Shown: positions 1 to 8,911, counted from the stretch's first letter. The stretch: 64,000 nt of DNA from CAINVV01 sp037129695 (GCA_037129695.1 JBAXUL010000008.1:1-64000); one strand, 5' to 3'. The notes: generated from the letters alone by a model not told the origin. A program made the numbers and translations.

Positions 1-1
1 G

Positions 2-88
2 TTGCTGATTATCAATTTAATGCTGGTAGGGAATGACAAGCAGAGGGGAGACCAAACCCAAATCAAAAATCATCCCATTGAGGAATAA
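2..88 (+). CDS. Possible C-terminal end of an upstream gene (5' truncated)
   Basis: Frame 2 is open from the window edge to a TAA at 86-88. It would encode about 28 residues, with a hydrophobic start (LLIINLMLVG) followed by a charged tail. That pattern fits the cytoplasmic end of a membrane protein, but the stretch is too short to identify. Frame 1 also stays open to a TGA at 34-36, so the assignment rests only on length and composition. Confidence 0.3.
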   Translation: MLIINLMLVGNDKQRGDQTQIKNHPIEE

Positions 89-154
89 AAGGGAAATAAA
101 CTAAAATTCGATTAACATTAATTAGCGTATTGCTTCAAGTTCATTACCTGAATT

Positions 155-1264
155 ATGCAGAAATTAGTTGTACTTCTTTTGATGATTGCTCCTTCCTTGT
201 GGTCAACGGGTAAAAATCCGGACAAGCCAATTGGTACACGGATTAGGGCGATTTCTGAATTAAATAATTATCCTGATAAGAGGCCAGCTGTCAGATTCCG
301 TTTGGATGCAAAAGATTCCGGGGTTGTATTGAAACATGGCGCAGGTACTGATAGTTGCGACTATTTGGGGATGCGTGATGTTTGGGTTTGGGAATACAAA
401 GGCACCTATTACATGCATTATGACGGTGCAGGGCTGAAAGGCTGGCTTGCTTGCCTGGCTGTGAGCAGTGATCTGATCAAATGGGAAACCAGAGGCCCTG
501 CGCTCGACTTTGGTGTAAGTTCTCAAAAAGACTGCGCATCAGCATCTTATGGCACCACCTTTTTTGATGGGGAAAAATGGCATCTGTTTTATCTGGGTAC
601 CCCGAATGTGACAAAGAAGCCTGATTTTATTCCTGCATTCCCCTACCTGACCATGAAAGCTGAAAGCAATTCACCTAAAGGTCCCTGGGTCAAGCGATAT
701 GATATTACACCTTTCGAACCCAAAAAAGGCACCTATTATGATGCTACCACCAGTCCGGGCCATATCATCAAAACAGACAAGGAATTTCTGATGTTCTTCT
801 CTGCTTCCACCGGTTCACCCAAAATAATGAGGACCATCAGTCTAGCCCGGACAAACAATCTGGATGGTGCCTGGACCATTGATGCCAAACCGATGTTGCC
901 CCCTGAAGAGCAAATCGAAAATACATCCCTTTATTTTGAGGAATCATCCAAAACATGGTTCTTATTTACCAACCATGTTGGATTAAAAGATAAACTGGAA
1001 TATACGGATGCAATTTGGGTTTACTGGTCCAAAGACCTTTATAACTGGGATCCGGCCAACAAAGCCGTTGTATTGGATTCATCCTGTTCAAAATGGTCAA
1101 GGCATATCATCGGACTTCCTTCTGTGGTTAAATCAGGAAATCGACTGGCAGTATTTTACGACGGAAACGATGAAGTTGTATTGCCACAAGGAGTCAAAAG
1201 TCATATGAACCGTGATGTAGGACTGGCCTGGATCGACCTTCCCATCGTTCTTCCAATAAAATAG
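155..1264 (+). CDS. Secreted five-bladed beta-propeller glycoside hydrolase-like protein (GH43/GH130-like)
   Basis: The 369-residue product starts with a short signal peptide (about residues 1-18). The rest has blade-like repeats rich in Trp, Tyr and Asp of the kind W-x-Y-K-G-x-Y-Y-M-H-Y-D and W-H-L-F-Y-L-G, typical of five-bladed propeller glycosidases such as GH32, GH43 and GH130. It also shows family-like phrases such as SSDLIKWE and SKDLYNWD. An acidic residue near DVWVW in the first blade could be catalytic, but I cannot assign the GH family or substrate. It is exported, probably to the periplasm or cell surface, and would act on a plant or microbial glycan. It converges on the CDF transporter, with no strong terminator between them. 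Fold is fairly safe; family and substrate are inference. Confidence 0.65.
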   Translation: MQKLVVLLLMIAPSLWSTGKNPDKPIGTRIRAISELNNYPDKRPAVRFRLDAKDSGVVLKHGAGTDSCDYLGMRDVWVWEYKGTYYMHYDGAGLKGWLACLAVSSDLIKWETRGPALDFGVSSQKDCASASYGTTFFDGEKWHLFYLGTPNVTKKPDFIPAFPYLTMKAESNSPKGPWVKRYDITPFEPKKGTYYDATTSPGHIIKTDKEFLMFFSASTGSPKIMRTISLARTNNLDGAWTIDAKPMLPPEEQIENTSLYFEESSKTWFLFTNHVGLKDKLEYTDAIWVYWSKDLYNWDPANKAVVLDSSCSKWSRHIIGLPSVVKSGNRLAVFYDGNDEVVLPQGVKSHMNRDVGLAWIDLPIVLPIK

Positions 1265-1327
1265 GAAATCCCTATGCCGTTATGATTCCGGTTTTCGGAA
1301 GTCACACCCTCACACCCTTTTATCTTC

Positions 1328-2251
1328 TCAACTCAGTTTCTCTCTCTGCATATCCCTGATGTCAAAAAATATGGAGTGGATATCCTTGTTCTTCAAGTTC
1401 AGTTCATTTTTTATTGAGCTCAACTGATCTTCTACAAAGGAGGCCTTTGCCGAATCCTTCAGGTCGATATCAATCAGCAGAACAAATTTTTCTTGGCCCA
1501 TCATCATGGCAAAAATAGAATTGACCTTGTGAATGGCCGGATACGACTGAACAACCTGTTGGAACTCATCCCTCAATTCCTTTGAGATATTCTCCCCGAT
1601 AATCAGTTTTCTGAGTTCATTGATCATGAAGATTGAAATGGTTACAAGTAGGATTCCTACCATTATCGAACCAATGGCATCAAATACCGGATGGACAAAC
1701 CATGCCAGTGTGGTTGATAAAAGGACGATGGTCAAACCTGCCAAAGCCGCCGAATCTTCGAGTAAAATCACAAATAGATTGGTGTCTGTTGCATCTTTAA
1801 GTGCCTTGTACATTCCTGCTCCCTTCCTTGTTTTGGCAAAAGTGGTGTAAGCTACGTGAAATGATTTACCTTCAATGAGAATGGACACAATCAGTACAAT
1901 AAAAGACCACTTGATATTCTGAAGCTCGGAAGGTTGAAACAGCTTGTGAACGCCTTCGTAGATTGAAAATGCTGCTCCTACAAAAAAGAGCAGTACTGCA
2001 ACCAGGAACCCCCAGAAATATTCCTCTTTTCCGTATCCGAACGGATGCATCTCATTGGGTTTTTTCTTTGAGCGCTTGTTTCCAATCAACAGGAAAATCT
2101 GGTTTCCGCAATCGGCTACTGAGTGAATAGCTTCGGCCATCATCCCGGCACTTAGTGTAAGTGTTGACACGATAAATTTGATGATGGTGATGAGAATATT
2201 GCTTCCAAGGGCAAAAACGACTGCTCTGATTGATCCGCTGTTTCCTGACAT
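1328..2251 (-). CDS. Cation diffusion facilitator transporter, ZnT9-like subgroup
   Basis: This 307-residue inner-membrane protein has the six-helix CDF layout followed by a cytoplasmic domain of about 90 residues. TM2 carries the H-S-V-A-D metal motif (His43, Asp47) followed by Asn50. A cytoplasmic loop has H-P-F-G-Y-G-K-E-E, a CDF signature. In TM5 the usual H/D-x-x-x-D site is replaced by E-D-S-A-A (Glu165, Asp166), as I recall for the SLC30A9/ZnT9 branch. CDF proteins export divalent metals such as Zn2+, Fe2+ or Mn2+ in exchange for protons. The altered TM5 site makes the metal and even the transport mode uncertain. It is a single gene; upstream lie about 250 non-coding bases. Confidence 0.85.
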   Translation of the reverse strand: MSGNSGSIRAVVFALGSNILITIIKFIVSTLTLSAGMMAEAIHSVADCGNQIFLLIGNKRSKKKPNEMHPFGYGKEEYFWGFLVAVLLFFVGAAFSIYEGVHKLFQPSELQNIKWSFIVLIVSILIEGKSFHVAYTTFAKTRKGAGMYKALKDATDTNLFVILLEDSAALAGLTIVLLSTTLAWFVHPVFDAIGSIMVGILLVTISIFMINELRKLIIGENISKELRDEFQQVVQSYPAIHKVNSIFAMMMGQEKFVLLIDIDLKDSAKASFVEDQLSSIKNELNLKNKDIHSIFFDIRDMQREKLS

Positions 2252-2501
2252 TTTTATTTTTTTGTGAATTTCAAAATTAGTTGTTTTTGGCGAATCCTGC
2301 AGATTGAATATGGAATGTGCAATTAATTTTAAAACAGGAACTCCAAAAAGATGGTTCAGATGTTGGATTAGATCGGGTTTTTTTGGATAGGCCTAAGGAT
2401 TGTGAATCATATTTCATTTGGGTTGATTTTTTAACCTGTCAGAATTAGGAAGGTCATTTGTCACCAAAACGGACCTAAGATCTGGATGAAACATCCAAAC
2501 C

Positions 2502-3464
2502 CTACTGATTTAGGTCATCCTGTTCCGGACTATTGTCTGTCTTGTTCTTGAATGACAAGAATTTGCGTGCCTGGCGCTTGTGTCTCACTTTGCCGGTTGG
2601 AGCGGTTTCTCTTCTGAATGGGGGAAAAAACACCCAATAAAGACCTCCCAGAGAGGTAATGGCAGTTAAAAAGTAAAACATGAGACTCAAAGCAACAGCA
2701 ATCTTACTATCAAGATTCAGCATCGTTGACAGTGCAAGAAAAACAACCTCCCGTGCACCCAAGCCACCGATGGTAATCGGTACAGCTGTGGCAATGGCCG
2801 AAAGAAAAAAGAGAAAGAGATATTCAGTGATATTGGTTGCCTGATGAAAAGCATACAGAATAAACAGTGCGGCCACCAGTTGTATCAGTTGAAGAGACAT
2901 GGACCAACCGAACAATCCACCGTGAATGGGAAGAAAGCTCTTCAGGAAATATTTAAGTACGAAATAATAGAAAACGTACAACGCAGGAATTCCGAGCCAT
3001 CCGGGCCATCCAATTTTGAATTCGTCACCCGAAATATAATAGAGTACAATGGTAATCATTCCGATTGCCTCCAATCCGGCCACGCGGTTAACGAGCATGG
3101 CTCCTATATTTTTCTTGACGCCATTCTGCCTGTACTTATTTACCAGATATACCTTAATTCCGTCTCCTCCTATGCCACTTGGCAGAAAAAGATTGTAAAA
3201 TAAACCCAACCAGAACAATTTCAGATTAAGTGCAGGTGTCAAATGCGCCCCCGTACTTCGGAATGAGAGGTTTTGCCTGAAACCTGAAAGTATAAAAGAG
3301 ATGATGATCAGAACCAGGGCCGCAATCAGATACCACAAATTGGCTGTGGCATAAAGCGCCAGGACATCCTTTAGTGATATTTTTGAAAGCACCCACCAAA
3401 TGGCAACAACGGAAACTGCCAGTTTGAGCAGAGTGACGATAAACTTCTTTACTTTTTCAGACAC
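2502..3464 (-). CDS. Flippase-like membrane protein (lysylphosphatidylglycerol synthase TM region / UPF0104)
   Basis: The 320-residue protein has about eight hydrophobic segments and a basic cytoplasmic tail (about residues 283-320, with K-V-R-H-K-R). Two family landmarks are visible: P-S-G-I-G-G-D-G in the middle and P-I-T-I-G-G-L-G-A-R-E in the C-terminal half. These match the integral membrane part of MprF/AglD-like proteins (UPF0104). There is no aminoacyl-transferase domain, so it is not a full MprF. Members are thought to move lipids or lipid-linked sugars across the inner membrane; no substrate can be read from the sequence. The gene stands alone, with the CDF transporter downstream on the same strand after 250 bases. 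Confidence 0.8.
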   Translation of the reverse strand: MSEKVKKFIVTLLKLAVSVVAIWWVLSKISLKDVLALYATANLWYLIAALVLIIISFILSGFRQNLSFRSTGAHLTPALNLKLFWLGLFYNLFLPSGIGGDGIKVYLVNKYRQNGVKKNIGAMLVNRVAGLEAIGMITIVLYYISGDEFKIGWPGWLGIPALYVFYYFVLKYFLKSFLPIHGGLFGWSMSLQLIQLVAALFILYAFHQATNITEYLFLFFLSAIATAVPITIGGLGAREVVFLALSTMLNLDSKIAVALSLMFYFLTAITSLGGLYWVFFPPFRRETAPTGKVRHKRQARKFLSFKNKTDNSPEQDDLNQ

Positions 3465-3709
3465 AGATATTTCTTTAATTCAAACAGGCTGCAAAAATAC
3501 AATTTATCATTCTCTAATGAAAATTTATTTGATCAATGAGGAAATGGTTGGGCGAGTGATTGGTTCTGAAATGATAAAAACAGTTAATATTTACCTCTTT
3601 GGTCATTCAGTTTTCACCAATAAATATATCTTTGACGCCAAAATAAGGATGATTTTTTTTCCAAAAATGGGTTGATACCTTTTGCATGTTGTCCTGAAAA
3701 GTTTTAAAA

Positions 3710-4171
3710 ATGAATTGTATGACGAAATTTTTTCCTTTAATTTTAATCCTTGGTCTCATGGTTTCTTCATGTGGCAAGATGAAAGATCAATCTGTCGTTG
3801 ATGATGAAACTATCCAGAATTTCCTGGCAACAAAAAAGTGGATGGCCACAAAAGATCCATCAGGACTTTACTATATTATGAATGTTGCAGGCACTGGCAC
3901 AAATCCCACCTCCTCATCGACTGTGGAGGTCAAATATGCCGGTTCTCTCATTAATGGAACTGTATTTGATCAGACGGCAACAGACAAGACCTTCACTTAT
4001 TCACTTACCGGCTTGATCAAAGGTTGGCAAATCGGGATACCGTTGATGAAAAAGGGAGGGAAAGCCACCTTTATCATTCCTTCTGCATTGGGATACGGAG
4101 GTTACGCTACCGGACCTATCCCGGCTAATTCGGTTCTGATCTTTGATATTGAACTGATTGATATCAAATAA
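3710..4171 (+). CDS. FKBP-type peptidyl-prolyl cis-trans isomerase lipoprotein
   Basis: The 153-residue product has a lipoprotein signal peptide ending in V-S-S-C (Cys21) and then one FKBP domain (about residues 60-153). Visible FKBP landmarks are V-E-V-K-Y-A-G, G-T-V-F-D-Q, L-I-K-G-W-Q-I-G-I-P-L-M-K-K-G-G-K and G-Y-G-G. It should catalyse proline isomerisation while anchored to a membrane facing the periplasm, helping envelope proteins fold. A second ATG three codons in (3719) would also leave an intact signal peptide. The gene is monocistronic and ends in a strong hairpin shared with the convergent flavin reductase-rubredoxin gene. Confidence 0.92.
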   Translation: MNCMTKFFPLILILGLMVSSCGKMKDQSVVDDETIQNFLATKKWMATKDPSGLYYIMNVAGTGTNPTSSSTVEVKYAGSLINGTVFDQTATDKTFTYSLTGLIKGWQIGIPLMKKGGKATFIIPSALGYGGYATGPIPANSVLIFDIELIDIK

Positions 4172-4173
4172 AA

Positions 4174-4197
4174 AATGAAGGAAATTTGTCCTTCATT
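4174..4197. terminator. Bidirectional rho-independent terminator
   Basis: A 9-bp perfect stem (AATGAAGGA / TCCTTCATT) with a 6-base loop has A-runs on the left and T-runs on the right. It lies between the stop of the FKBP gene and the stop of the convergent flavin reductase-rubredoxin gene, so it can serve both. Confidence 0.85.
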
Positions 4198-4206
4198 TTT
4201 TATTTT

Positions 4207-4914
4207 TCAGTCACGTTCAAACATCGTTTTGTCCGCCCCGCAAATTGGGCAGGTATAGTCATCCGGTAAGTCTTCGAACCTGGTACCGGGCTCAATCCCT
4301 GAAATGGGATCTCCTTTTTCGGTCTCATAAACAAAGTGGCATAACTGGCATTGCCACAATTCATTCTCACCCGCATTTTTTGGTGCTTCCTCCTTGATTT
4401 TAGTTTTGTCGACAAAGGTAGGTGCATTTTTAGGTGAAAAACCCTTCATGACATCACGGTAGTAGGCATAGGTCAGGGATTTGGTATCCTGATCAATCAG
4501 GTCTGAAGCGATCACTTCACCAATGAAGATCAGGTGACTTCCAACATCGAACGTTTCTGTTATTTTGCAGTCGAACCAGGCAAGACAGGAGTCGGTAATG
4601 ATGGGAGAACCACTTTCCCCGATAAAATAATTGACCCCTTTGAACTTGTCAATCTCTCTGCCGCTTCGGTAGCCAAAGTCGCCGATTAAACCGGTTGAAG
4701 ACTTCTCGCCCAGCACTGAAAATGCAAATGCTCCACTCTTTTGAATGATTTCAGCACTGAAATTATCCTTGTTGCAACTGATTCCAAATTTTGGTGGCTG
4801 CGATGTTACCTGAAAAACAGTGTTGGCAACATATCCTGCCTTGGTATCCTGATGTTTCGCAGATACCAGGTATAGGCCGTACGAAACTTTAAAGAATGAA
4901 TCGAAATTTATCAT
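4207..4914 (-). CDS. Flavin reductase-rubredoxin fusion (high-molecular-weight rubredoxin type)
   Basis: This 235-residue protein joins two domains. Residues 1-160 form a flavin reductase (FMN-binding split barrel) domain. Residues 183-235 form a rubredoxin domain with an iron site from Cys189, Cys192, Cys222 and Cys225 (C-Q-L-C and C-P-I-C, 29 residues between the pairs). The same architecture occurs in the high-molecular-weight rubredoxins of anaerobes, which pass electrons from NAD(P)H through FMN to the rubredoxin iron and on to oxygen- or nitric-oxide-reducing flavodiiron proteins. A role in oxidative or nitrosative stress defence is therefore likely. No flavodiiron protein is encoded nearby. 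There is no signal peptide, so it is cytoplasmic. Confidence 0.9.
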   Translation of the reverse strand: MINFDSFFKVSYGLYLVSAKHQDTKAGYVANTVFQVTSQPPKFGISCNKDNFSAEIIQKSGAFAFSVLGEKSSTGLIGDFGYRSGREIDKFKGVNYFIGESGSPIITDSCLAWFDCKITETFDVGSHLIFIGEVIASDLIDQDTKSLTYAYYRDVMKGFSPKNAPTFVDKTKIKEEAPKNAGENELWQCQLCHFVYETEKGDPISGIEPGTRFEDLPDDYTCPICGADKTMFERD

Positions 4915-5238
4915 GATTGCTTAATTAAATTAATAAGACTCGCATATAATATTAGATATCTGTATTATATGATGTTAAATGACTGAATATGGAATTGTTA
5001 TGACTTTGGATTTTCGTCAATTTGAAGTTATTACTTTGCTTGACAGATCGCCTTTTTGTCCAAGGAAATATAATGAAAATATTTGAATCCATGGTATGGA
5101 TGAAAGAATTCGACAAGGATTGTTACTTGTAATGTGTTATAAAACATATTCCTTTTTGAGTGATAATTTTTATCTTTGAACGTTATCGTACACGGAATTA
5201 TTTATACTCAATCGATATTCATTTTAAATCTTAAACAG
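4915..5238. other. 324-base intergenic region between divergent genes
   Basis: AT-rich spacer upstream of both the flavin reductase-rubredoxin gene (minus) and the Gfo/Idh/MocA gene (plus). A -7 box for the plus-strand gene lies at 5171-5178. I find no matching box for the minus-strand gene, no operator-like palindrome and no RNA gene. Confidence 0.6.
5171..5178 (+). promoter_or_regulatory. Bacteroidota -7 promoter box (TATCTTTG)
   Basis: TATCTTTG matches the TAnnTTTG consensus and lies about 60 bases before the ATG at 5239. No clear TTG at the usual -33 spacing is visible. The box supports starting the oxidoreductase at 5239 rather than at the TTG at 5176, which would fall inside the promoter. 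Confidence 0.55.
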
Positions 5239-6579
5239 ATGTCCGACAGAAGAGAATTTATTCAAAAATCATCTTTGGGAGCTGCTGCTTTAACTGTTGG
5301 CAGTCTCTCATTCAGTGCAAAAAGTTATGGCCGGATCATTGGCGCCAATGAAAAGGTCAGGGTAGGCGTAATCGGTTTATCAGACCGTTTCAGGAGTGCA
5401 TTATTTCCAAGTTTTATGGATCATGCCAAAACTCAGAATTTTGAGATTGTGGCATTGTCAGATCTTTGGAGTGTCAGGCGTGAAACCGGAAAAGATTTTT
5501 TCAAAAAGAACGCTGGCTGGGATGTTGCACTATGCAGAAACAACGACGAACTCTATGAAAGGAAAGACTTTGATGCAGTCATCATCAGTACTGCAGATTT
5601 TCAGCATGCGCTTCATTTAGCAGAAGCAGCCGGCCATCAAAAAGACGCGTACTGCGAAAAACCATTCGCTGAAACCATGGCTGATGCCAAGGCCGCGCTG
5701 AGTGCCTGTCAAAAAAACAATCCGGTGGTACAGATTGGCTCACAAAGAAGAAGTACCGGAAATTATATTGCAGCCAACGAATACCTTAATTCCGGCAAAT
5801 TTGGTGACATCGTTATGGTGGAGATGAGCTGGAACGTGAACCAACCGGGTCGCTGGAGAAGACCAGAGGAGGTGAAGGCAATCAGAGAAGCAGATACTGA
5901 CTGGAAACGTTTCCAGATGAATCGTCCTGAAACAGCATGGGATCCAAGAAAGTACCTGGAGTTTCGTCTGTTCTGGCCTTATTCCTCCGGAATTACCGGT
6001 CAATGGATGTGTCATCAGATCGATACAGTTCATTGGTTTACGGGATTGTCTCACCCACGCAGCGTAGCCGCCAATGGAGGAATCTACCAGTGGAAAGACG
6101 GAAGAACCAATGCAGATACCCTGACAGCCGTCTTCGATTATGGCGACGACAAAAAGGGATTCCAGGTGGTGTATACTTCCCGATTCAGTAACAGTGCCGG
6201 AGGTACCAAGGAATTGTACTACTCAAACGGTGGAATGCTGAATCTGGACACCAACAAAGTGACATCCGAAGGTGGGCTGAACGAGCGCGAAGCCAAGGCA
6301 ATGGGTTTAAAAGCCAATTTGCTGGATACTTTCGAATTACCAAAAGTAGCCATGGCAACCAGTGCTGATACAGCCAAGGATTCATCCACTTCGGCCCACA
6401 TGCTCAACTGGATGGAATGTGTCAGGTCAAGGAAAAAAACACATGCACCGGTTGAAGCAGGTTATAGCCATGCCATTGCCACCATCATGTCCAATGCAGC
6501 CATTAGAACCGGATTACAGGCTACATTTGACGAAAAACTGCAGGAAGTAATTTGCGGTGGTAAGGTTTTTAAATACTAA
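5239..6579 (+). CDS. Tat-exported Gfo/Idh/MocA family oxidoreductase
   Basis: I place the start at the ATG at 5239, giving 446 residues. The protein then opens with a twin-arginine signal (M-S-D-R-R-E-F) and a hydrophobic stretch, and a promoter box sits upstream. The open frame extends to a TTG at 5176, but that lies within the promoter. After the signal come a Rossmann fold with G-V-I-G-L and the family's E-K-P motif at residues 140-142, then the C-terminal alpha/beta substrate domain. Members oxidise, reduce or epimerise sugars and related polyols with NAD(P) or a bound cofactor. Periplasmic Tat-exported forms are common in Bacteroidota, and some act as glycosidases by an NAD-dependent redox mechanism. 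The substrate here is unknown. A strong terminator follows. Confidence 0.88.
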   Translation: MSDRREFIQKSSLGAAALTVGSLSFSAKSYGRIIGANEKVRVGVIGLSDRFRSALFPSFMDHAKTQNFEIVALSDLWSVRRETGKDFFKKNAGWDVALCRNNDELYERKDFDAVIISTADFQHALHLAEAAGHQKDAYCEKPFAETMADAKAALSACQKNNPVVQIGSQRRSTGNYIAANEYLNSGKFGDIVMVEMSWNVNQPGRWRRPEEVKAIREADTDWKRFQMNRPETAWDPRKYLEFRLFWPYSSGITGQWMCHQIDTVHWFTGLSHPRSVAANGGIYQWKDGRTNADTLTAVFDYGDDKKGFQVVYTSRFSNSAGGTKELYYSNGGMLNLDTNKVTSEGGLNEREAKAMGLKANLLDTFELPKVAMATSADTAKDSSTSAHMLNWMECVRSRKKTHAPVEAGYSHAIATIMSNAAIRTGLQATFDEKLQEVICGGKVFKY

Positions 6580-6604
6580 ATTCTTCGGATTTCCGAAATA
6601 GAAA

Positions 6605-6636
6605 AGAGCCCCTGAGATTTCTCAGGGGCTCTTTTT
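6605..6636. terminator. Strong bidirectional terminator
   Basis: A 13-bp perfect stem (AGAGCCCCTGAGA / TCTCAGGGGCTCT) is flanked by AAAA on the left and TTTTT on the right. It sits between the stops of the convergent oxidoreductase and the 192-residue exported protein and is likely used in both directions. Confidence 0.92.
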
Positions 6637-7213
6637 ATCTGCAGGCAAAAGTAATTTCGATCAATTTGAAGGCTTTGGTGTTCTTTTTCAGATCATCAAT
6701 GCCTGTCTGAAAGAAAAGGAGATAAGTCTTTTCAGCACAGTTGAAACAATAGATGGTTCCCGAAACTTTAATTCCTTTTACAACGGATTCATACCTTACA
6801 GATTTGGCTTCCATACTTCCAAATCTATTGTTTTCGATTTCGGTAAATTCTATACCTGAATCCTTGTATAAGGCTTCATCCTTCATGTTCTTCTGCTGAA
6901 TCAACAGGGATTTAACCGGATTTTCCTCGTTGTGAATGGTGACCAGACTGAAAAGTCCAGTTGCATTTTTTCCTGACCTTTCTGCCGAGTAATAGAATCC
7001 TTTGTCGGGCAGGCTTTCATCAGATATGGTTTTCCAGTCACCGGGCAGTGAAAAGGAAACCCCATTTTTCAGGTAATTCATCTCCTTATCCTTCGCGTAC
7101 AGGGAGGTAATGGAAAGCAAAAAGGCCACCAAAAAAACAAGTGCAATTCCCTTTCTGTTCCGTAAAAAACCAAAAAAGGAAATTGCACTTACTCGGATAT
7201 TGTTAATCGTCAT
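6635..7213 (-). CDS. Uncharacterised exported protein, possibly PsbP/DcrB-like
   Basis: This 192-residue protein has a 21-residue basic N-terminus, one hydrophobic helix (about residues 22-40) ending in Y-A, and a soluble domain of about 150 residues. The soluble part begins N-G-V-S-F-S-L-P-G-D-W, a phrase typical of PsbP/DcrB-like periplasmic domains; this fold call is only suggestive. Two cysteines lie in C-F-N-C. Its ATG overlaps the stop codon of the C69 dipeptidase by four bases, so the two are translationally coupled and probably work together, for instance as a periplasmic accessory protein. I do not recognise a defined family. Confidence 0.6.
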   Translation of the reverse strand: MTINNIRVSAISFFGFLRNRKGIALVFLVAFLLSITSLYAKDKEMNYLKNGVSFSLPGDWKTISDESLPDKGFYYSAERSGKNATGLFSLVTIHNEENPVKSLLIQQKNMKDEALYKDSGIEFTEIENNRFGSMEAKSVRYESVVKGIKVSGTIYCFNCAEKTYLLFFQTGIDDLKKNTKAFKLIEITFACR

Positions 7214-8886
7214 TCGCCTGCTGCTTTGAAATGCTCCTTATTTTTTTCGATAATCATTTTATAATACGAATCAGGATAGGCGGGATGCAACGGTTGTTCT
7301 GGTTGTTTTCCAAATTCATTCCATTCAAATTTCCCGTCTTTTTCTTTCATGACGTTCCCATCCTTATACTTAATCATCAGGTAGTGAAATAATTTGTTCC
7401 AGTCTTTGACAGTAGTTTCTACCTGGCTCACAGAATAGGCGGTCAGGGTCTTAATGGCATTTGCCTTGTCCCCTTTTTTCCAGAATTCCAATGCCTGCTG
7501 ATCAATAGAATTGATACCGCTCATAAATTCCTTTTCCTTACGCGATTGGACTTTCTGAACATCTTTAATCATATCATTATAACGAAGATAACAGAAATTA
7601 GAAACGGTGTTGAAAGTCCAGAAGGCGGAAGTTTCTGACCAGTTTAAAAAGTCGCCATTGCCAACTTTGAGTGAATTGGGAACTTCGCTGATTCCACAAT
7701 AGACCGGCATATAGCAGGTAGAATAGGTATCATCCACACCAAACCAAATGATTCCACCAATCGGGTCAGGAAGATTAGAACGGCTCTGTGTAACAAAGGA
7801 AAAACCTGTTTGTTGGGTAGAAATGGCTCTTTCGTGGCAATAAGCAACAGAGTCAACATTCCATGTCATGGGACGCCAGCGGTAGGGGAGCTGGAACGGT
7901 CCGGCACCCGGATCTTTGGTCATATCCAATGCTGTGCCTTCATAATGGTCGCGCATCATACTTATCACATTCTCGAGGGAAAGTGGTGCATCAGGCTTGA
8001 TCCAAAGAGGCATGCGATTGGTTGCATAATGGTTTTTGTCATAGGTGATTTTGCCCATGGCATAGTCTTCATATTTGCCCATCTGCTTGTTAACCTGGTT
8101 AAAACCGGCCCAGACCCTTGCATCACAAAAACGTGCTCCGCCAAACTCAACCGGAGCATAGGTGTCAGAAAAACTAAATTCGTTGTTTGTTCCGCTGAAC
8201 CATCCTTTTTCCCTTGCAAAAGAGATGACATCCGGAGAATAGAGGCATTCGCCTGGCTTATCCAATGGAAATTGTGTGATTCTGGCCTGATTGGCATGAC
8301 CTGAGATGTAACCGTCGGGAATCTTCATGGCTACCCACAATGCTCCTTTCTGACCATTGCCTTTGCTAATCATTTCCAGAATCCAAACCTCTTCTGCATC
8401 TGCAATAGAGAATGATTCGCCGCTTGAGGCGTACCCAAAATCCTTCACCAGATTGGTCATCACTCCAATTGCTTCCCTTGCATTTTTGGCACGCTGAAGG
8501 GTCATATATATTAAACTTCCATAATCAACGATGGCACCGGTTTGGGTTGCAAGTTCCTTGCGACCGCCGAATGTGGTTTCACCGATAGACAGCTGGTGTT
8601 CATTTATGTTGCCAACTACCTGGTAAGTATGCGGAGCCTGCGGAATTTTACCCATCAGTTTACCGGTATCCCATTCATAGACGTCCACCATGGTTCCGGC
8701 TTTGTAATTGGCAGCCGGCCAGAAATAAAGCTCACCGTAAAGCGTATGTGAGTCTGCAGCATAAGTAATCATCGGCGTACCATTCACTGTTGCACCTTTT
8801 GTAATTAAAAAATTGGTGCAGGCATCGGCCTGATTGAATTGTATAATACTGAATATTAGTACAATAATTATTCTGAATTTTTTCAT
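7210..8886 (-). CDS. Secreted C69-family dipeptidase
   Basis: The 558-residue product starts with a signal peptide cleaved after A-D-A. This leaves Cys23 (C-T-N-F-L) as the new N-terminus, which is how C69 peptidases generate their N-terminal nucleophile. The body shows family features such as G-E-T-T-F-G-G-R, Y-A-S-S-G-E-S-F and W-F-G-V-D-D. C69 enzymes are Ntn hydrolases that cut dipeptides, usually with broad specificity; this one would act in the periplasm on imported or wall-derived peptides. The stop overlaps the start of the downstream exported protein. A -7 box lies at 8912-8919. Confidence 0.92.
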   Translation of the reverse strand: MKKFRIIIVLIFSIIQFNQADACTNFLITKGATVNGTPMITYAADSHTLYGELYFWPAANYKAGTMVDVYEWDTGKLMGKIPQAPHTYQVVGNINEHQLSIGETTFGGRKELATQTGAIVDYGSLIYMTLQRAKNAREAIGVMTNLVKDFGYASSGESFSIADAEEVWILEMISKGNGQKGALWVAMKIPDGYISGHANQARITQFPLDKPGECLYSPDVISFAREKGWFSGTNNEFSFSDTYAPVEFGGARFCDARVWAGFNQVNKQMGKYEDYAMGKITYDKNHYATNRMPLWIKPDAPLSLENVISMMRDHYEGTALDMTKDPGAGPFQLPYRWRPMTWNVDSVAYCHERAISTQQTGFSFVTQSRSNLPDPIGGIIWFGVDDTYSTCYMPVYCGISEVPNSLKVGNGDFLNWSETSAFWTFNTVSNFCYLRYNDMIKDVQKVQSRKEKEFMSGINSIDQQALEFWKKGDKANAIKTLTAYSVSQVETTVKDWNKLFHYLMIKYKDGNVMKEKDGKFEWNEFGKQPEQPLHPAYPDSYYKMIIEKNKEHFKAAGE

Positions 8887-8911
8887 TCTGAAATTTTAGT
8901 TGCGATTTTGA

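Noticed and set aside
1279..1300. Terminator between the glycosidase-like gene and the CDF gene
   Set aside because: The TTCCG-GTTT-CGGAA hairpin is short and has no T-run on either side.
3400..3675. 91-codon plus-strand frame
   Set aside because: Starts inside the antisense flippase gene and continues into an AT-rich spacer; no family features.
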